Below are positions 6,069 through 7,726 of a stretch of DNA of 7,726 nucleotides, piece after piece. The translations under genes and the position numbers were made by a program. The notes under the pieces were generated by a model that was not told the origin of the DNA, did no database searches, and saw only the letters and a program-made list of their open reading frames with translations. The stretch's first letter is position 1. Each line of letters starts with the position of its first letter. This stretch comes from an uncultured Verrucomicrobiales bacterium. GTDB lineage: Bacteria; Verrucomicrobiota; Verrucomicrobiia; Verrucomicrobiales; DEV007. The DNA is taken from contig CALCSP010000524.1 of the NCBI GenBank assembly GCA_937893785.1, positions 1-7,726 of the forward strand. The letters are read 5' to 3'.

Positions 6069-7726
6069 TTATTCATAGAAAGAGACGGTGCCGTTTTCGG
6101 TAATTTTCTTGGTAATTTCCTTGCCGTTGAATTTATATTTAAGGAGCAGAACCTTGACCGTTCCCGGTGCCGGATCCTTCCCTGCCAACTCATTGGTTAT
6201 ATCAAACTCATACTCCCTGGCGTCTAGGTATTGCTTGATGGTGTGACTCACGTCCATTTGTCTTTGAGCATTGCGCGCATCGCCATAGATGGCACTGGTT
6301 AACTCAATATTGAGCTTTTTGTTTGATTTCGGCCGCTTGTAAACGGGATGCTTGCTATTGCCAGCTGAAACGAAGTAGGCGATTAGGTCCTTCAGTTCCT
6401 CCGCATTCATGGTGTTGACCAGTCCGGGAGGCATCATAGAAATCTTGGAGTTTTTCTTGCCTGTTACCTCGGATTTTTTTACCGGCTTAAGTTTTAGCGG
6501 TTCCAGTCCGGACTGGACGATTGAGTATTGCTCTTTTTCGTCACTGACAATGCGTCCCATGACCACCGTTCCGTCTTTCATTTTAAGTTCATGCTGTACG
6601 AACTGGTCGGAAATAACGAGGCTAGGCAGCAGAGTAGACTCGAGGATGGACTTATAATCACTGCGCTTAGCCAGATTGGTCAGGTCCGGGCCGATACCAC
6701 CCCCTTCATCGCCAAAGCGGTGGCAGGCAACACACAGTCCTGCCGAATACATTTTTTTGCCATTGGCAAGACTACGCCCTGCCAATGGCTTTTCATTGAG
6801 CATGGCCAACGCGGATTCGACAGTCCAGGCAACGCCGGGTCCACTGGCTTTCGGCAGCTTGCTAATATCAACTGACTTCACTGCTCCCATCAGGTATTGC
6901 AGGGTGGTTTTATCCTTTTCAGGAACGGATGCGATCGCTGACTCCCGGATTTTGTTGATGTAGCCTTTAAACATATTGCCACCACTCTTTGTGAGCAGTG
7001 TCTTGAGTTCACCGAGGTAGACTTTTCTCTCATCCATGCTCCAACCTGTTTGGACATCTTTCAGGCAAAAAAGGTAATGGATATTTAGGATGTTGGGAGC
7101 CGACTGCATCGACTTGAGAATGGTGCCGCCATAACCACTGTTACGTTTCATAACTGCGGCATCAAAATCCGGCACCTTTGCCTTGGTGGTTTTCATTAAG
7201 GCAATTGTCTTGGTCACCACAGAGGGGTGTTGAAGATAACAAAGGACGCGGCAAAGTTCCTCGTTCAGGTTATCATCCTTTGCCGGAAATTGAGGATCGA
7301 GTTGGTTGCCTATGGCCTCTACCTGTGCGGCTTCAGGCATGCCGCCCCGGCTCATGATCACGGAGTAGGTTCGAAGGAGGGCTAATTTCCCGGTTTTATC
7401 CAGTTTGTTGAAATCGACCTGCAGCAGGCGCTTGATACTTGGGCCTAGGCTTCCCTTGTGATCGCATCGGGCCAGACCGAGCAGGGCGTGGATGGCGGTC
7501 AGGTCATTCTTTTCATTGTAGGCCTTGTCGTCCCATGTCGTTGCGTCCTGCCATTCGATTGCGATGCGGGCTGCGTAGCGCAGGTGGTAGTCTTCGCTGC
7601 TAAGGTAAGGCCAGACGGTGTCCACTGCCTTGGGGTTAGATTCTCCATGAAAAGCTTCCAGGGAATGTCGAGTCTTGCGAGCCACGGCGTGCTTGCTTGA
7701 AGTGTCTAACTTAGACAACTCGGTTG
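6069..7726 (-). CDS. PVC-type heme-binding c-type cytochrome with HEAT-like region, N-terminus outside window
   Basis: This is the C-terminal part of a large secreted PVC-type cytochrome. The frame is open to the right edge; a TTG at 7718 is not a credible start. Numbering from that TTG, residues 20-280 are helical and HEAT-like, with family landmarks YHLRYAARIAIEW, LNEELCRVLCYLQHPSVV (151-168) and GYGG...IHYLFCLKDVQTGW. The heme domain is at about 312-455: CVACH (329-333) binds heme covalently through Cys-329 and Cys-332 with axial His-333, and the SMMPPGL segment (427-433) probably supplies the axial Met. GPDLTNLAKR and GTVVMGRIV are also typical of the Verrucomicrobium/Pirellula-type heme-binding domain. 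In many relatives the missing N-terminus is a sugar-dehydrogenase-like beta-propeller. Residues 462-549 add an extra domain containing GKDPAPGTVKVLLLKY. The likely role is periplasmic electron transfer from substrate oxidation, which is inference. Confidence 0.92.
   Translation of the reverse strand, partial: TELSKLDTSSKHAVARKTRHSLEAFHGESNPKAVDTVWPYLSSEDYHLRYAARIAIEWQDATTWDDKAYNEKNDLTAIHALLGLARCDHKGSLGPSIKRLLQVDFNKLDKTGKLALLRTYSVIMSRGGMPEAAQVEAIGNQLDPQFPAKDDNLNEELCRVLCYLQHPSVVTKTIALMKTTKAKVPDFDAAVMKRNSGYGGTILKSMQSAPNILNIHYLFCLKDVQTGWSMDERKVYLGELKTLLTKSGGNMFKGYINKIRESAIASVPEKDKTTLQYLMGAVKSVDISKLPKASGPGVAWTVESALAMLNEKPLAGRSLANGKKMYSAGLCVACHRFGDEGGGIGPDLTNLAKRSDYKSILESTLLPSLVISDQFVQHELKMKDGTVVMGRIVSDEKEQYSIVQSGLEPLKLKPVKKSEVTGKKNSKISMMPPGLVNTMNAEELKDLIAYFVSAGNSKHPVYKRPKSNKKLNIELTSAIYGDARNAQRQMDVSHTIKQYLDAREYEFDITNELAGKDPAPGTVKVLLLKYKFNGKEITKKITENGTVSFYE
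6502..6517. repeat. 16-bp perfect palindrome inside the cytochrome gene
   Basis: TCCAGTCCGGACTGGA reads the same on both strands and is not extended at either end. It lies in codons for the segment VQSGLE, about residues 401-406, between the heme-binding motif and the probable Met ligand. Whether it has a role beyond coding is unknown. Confidence 0.7.
6759..6789 (+). repeat. 10-bp perfect inverted repeat with flanking T-runs, inside the cytochrome gene
   Basis: GCCATTGGCA at 6759-6768 pairs perfectly with TGCCAATGGC at 6780-6789 around an 11-nt loop. On the plus strand, antisense to the gene, seven Ts precede the stem and TTTT follows it directly. This resembles a short intrinsic terminator for antisense transcripts. 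On the sense strand the hairpin is followed by seven As, so it would not stop the gene itself. It encodes the PLAGRSLANGKK region just before CVACH. Confidence 0.65.

Noticed and set aside
1..7726. Search for CRISPR arrays, tRNA or rRNA genes, insertion sequences, toxin-antitoxin pairs and defence genes
   Set aside because: I saw no regularly spaced repeats, no tRNA-like cloverleaf, no transposase or integrase motifs and no defence-related domains in any frame.

Overview
The window looks like a chromosomal segment from a member of the PVC superphylum, most likely Verrucomicrobiota and possibly the Akkermansiaceae/Rubritaleaceae side. The evidence is the gene content. It holds a PVC-type CxxCH heme-binding protein, a SASA-type (sialate O-acetylesterase) protein, an SGNH hydrolase and a ThuA-like protein of the secreted kind common in Verrucomicrobia and Planctomycetes, plus a lipoprotein family recognised mainly from Verrucomicrobia. 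Base composition is moderate, and none of the visible starts has a well-placed Shine-Dalgarno sequence. The genus cannot be fixed from the sequence alone.

Layout: (1) positions 1-378, plus strand, the 3' part of an ankyrin-repeat protein whose start lies outside the window; (2) 425-1108, plus strand, a 227-residue lipoprotein of unknown function; (3) 1129-4269, minus strand, three secreted-protein genes in transcription order SASA esterase, SGNH hydrolase, ThuA-like protein, with gaps of 79 and about 62 nt; (4) 4270-4408, a divergent intergenic region; (5) 4409-5998, plus strand, a 529-residue lipoprotein of a verrucomicrobial paralogous family; (6) 6069-7726, minus strand, the C-terminal part of a large HEAT-like and cytochrome c protein that runs off the right edge. 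Both convergent gene borders (near 1111-1159 and 6036-6060) contain hairpins that could be shared transcription stops. There are no tRNAs, rRNAs, CRISPR arrays, transposases or integrases.

Working together: the three minus-strand genes plausibly form an operon for extracytoplasmic polysaccharide or glycoside processing. Two are SGNH-fold esterases likely to remove acyl groups. The third is a ThuA-like protein of the family tied to 3-keto-sugar metabolism. The PVC cytochrome is transcribed in the same direction but lies beyond an oppositely oriented lipoprotein gene. Such cytochromes are often joined to sugar-dehydrogenase-like domains, so a link between deacylation and sugar oxidation is reasonable but is inference. 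The clearest less-expected points are an extra C-terminal domain on the cytochrome with a DPAPG motif, a charged helical insert in the SASA esterase, and several long perfect inverted repeats inside coding sequence. I found no convincing evidence of an entirely new system.
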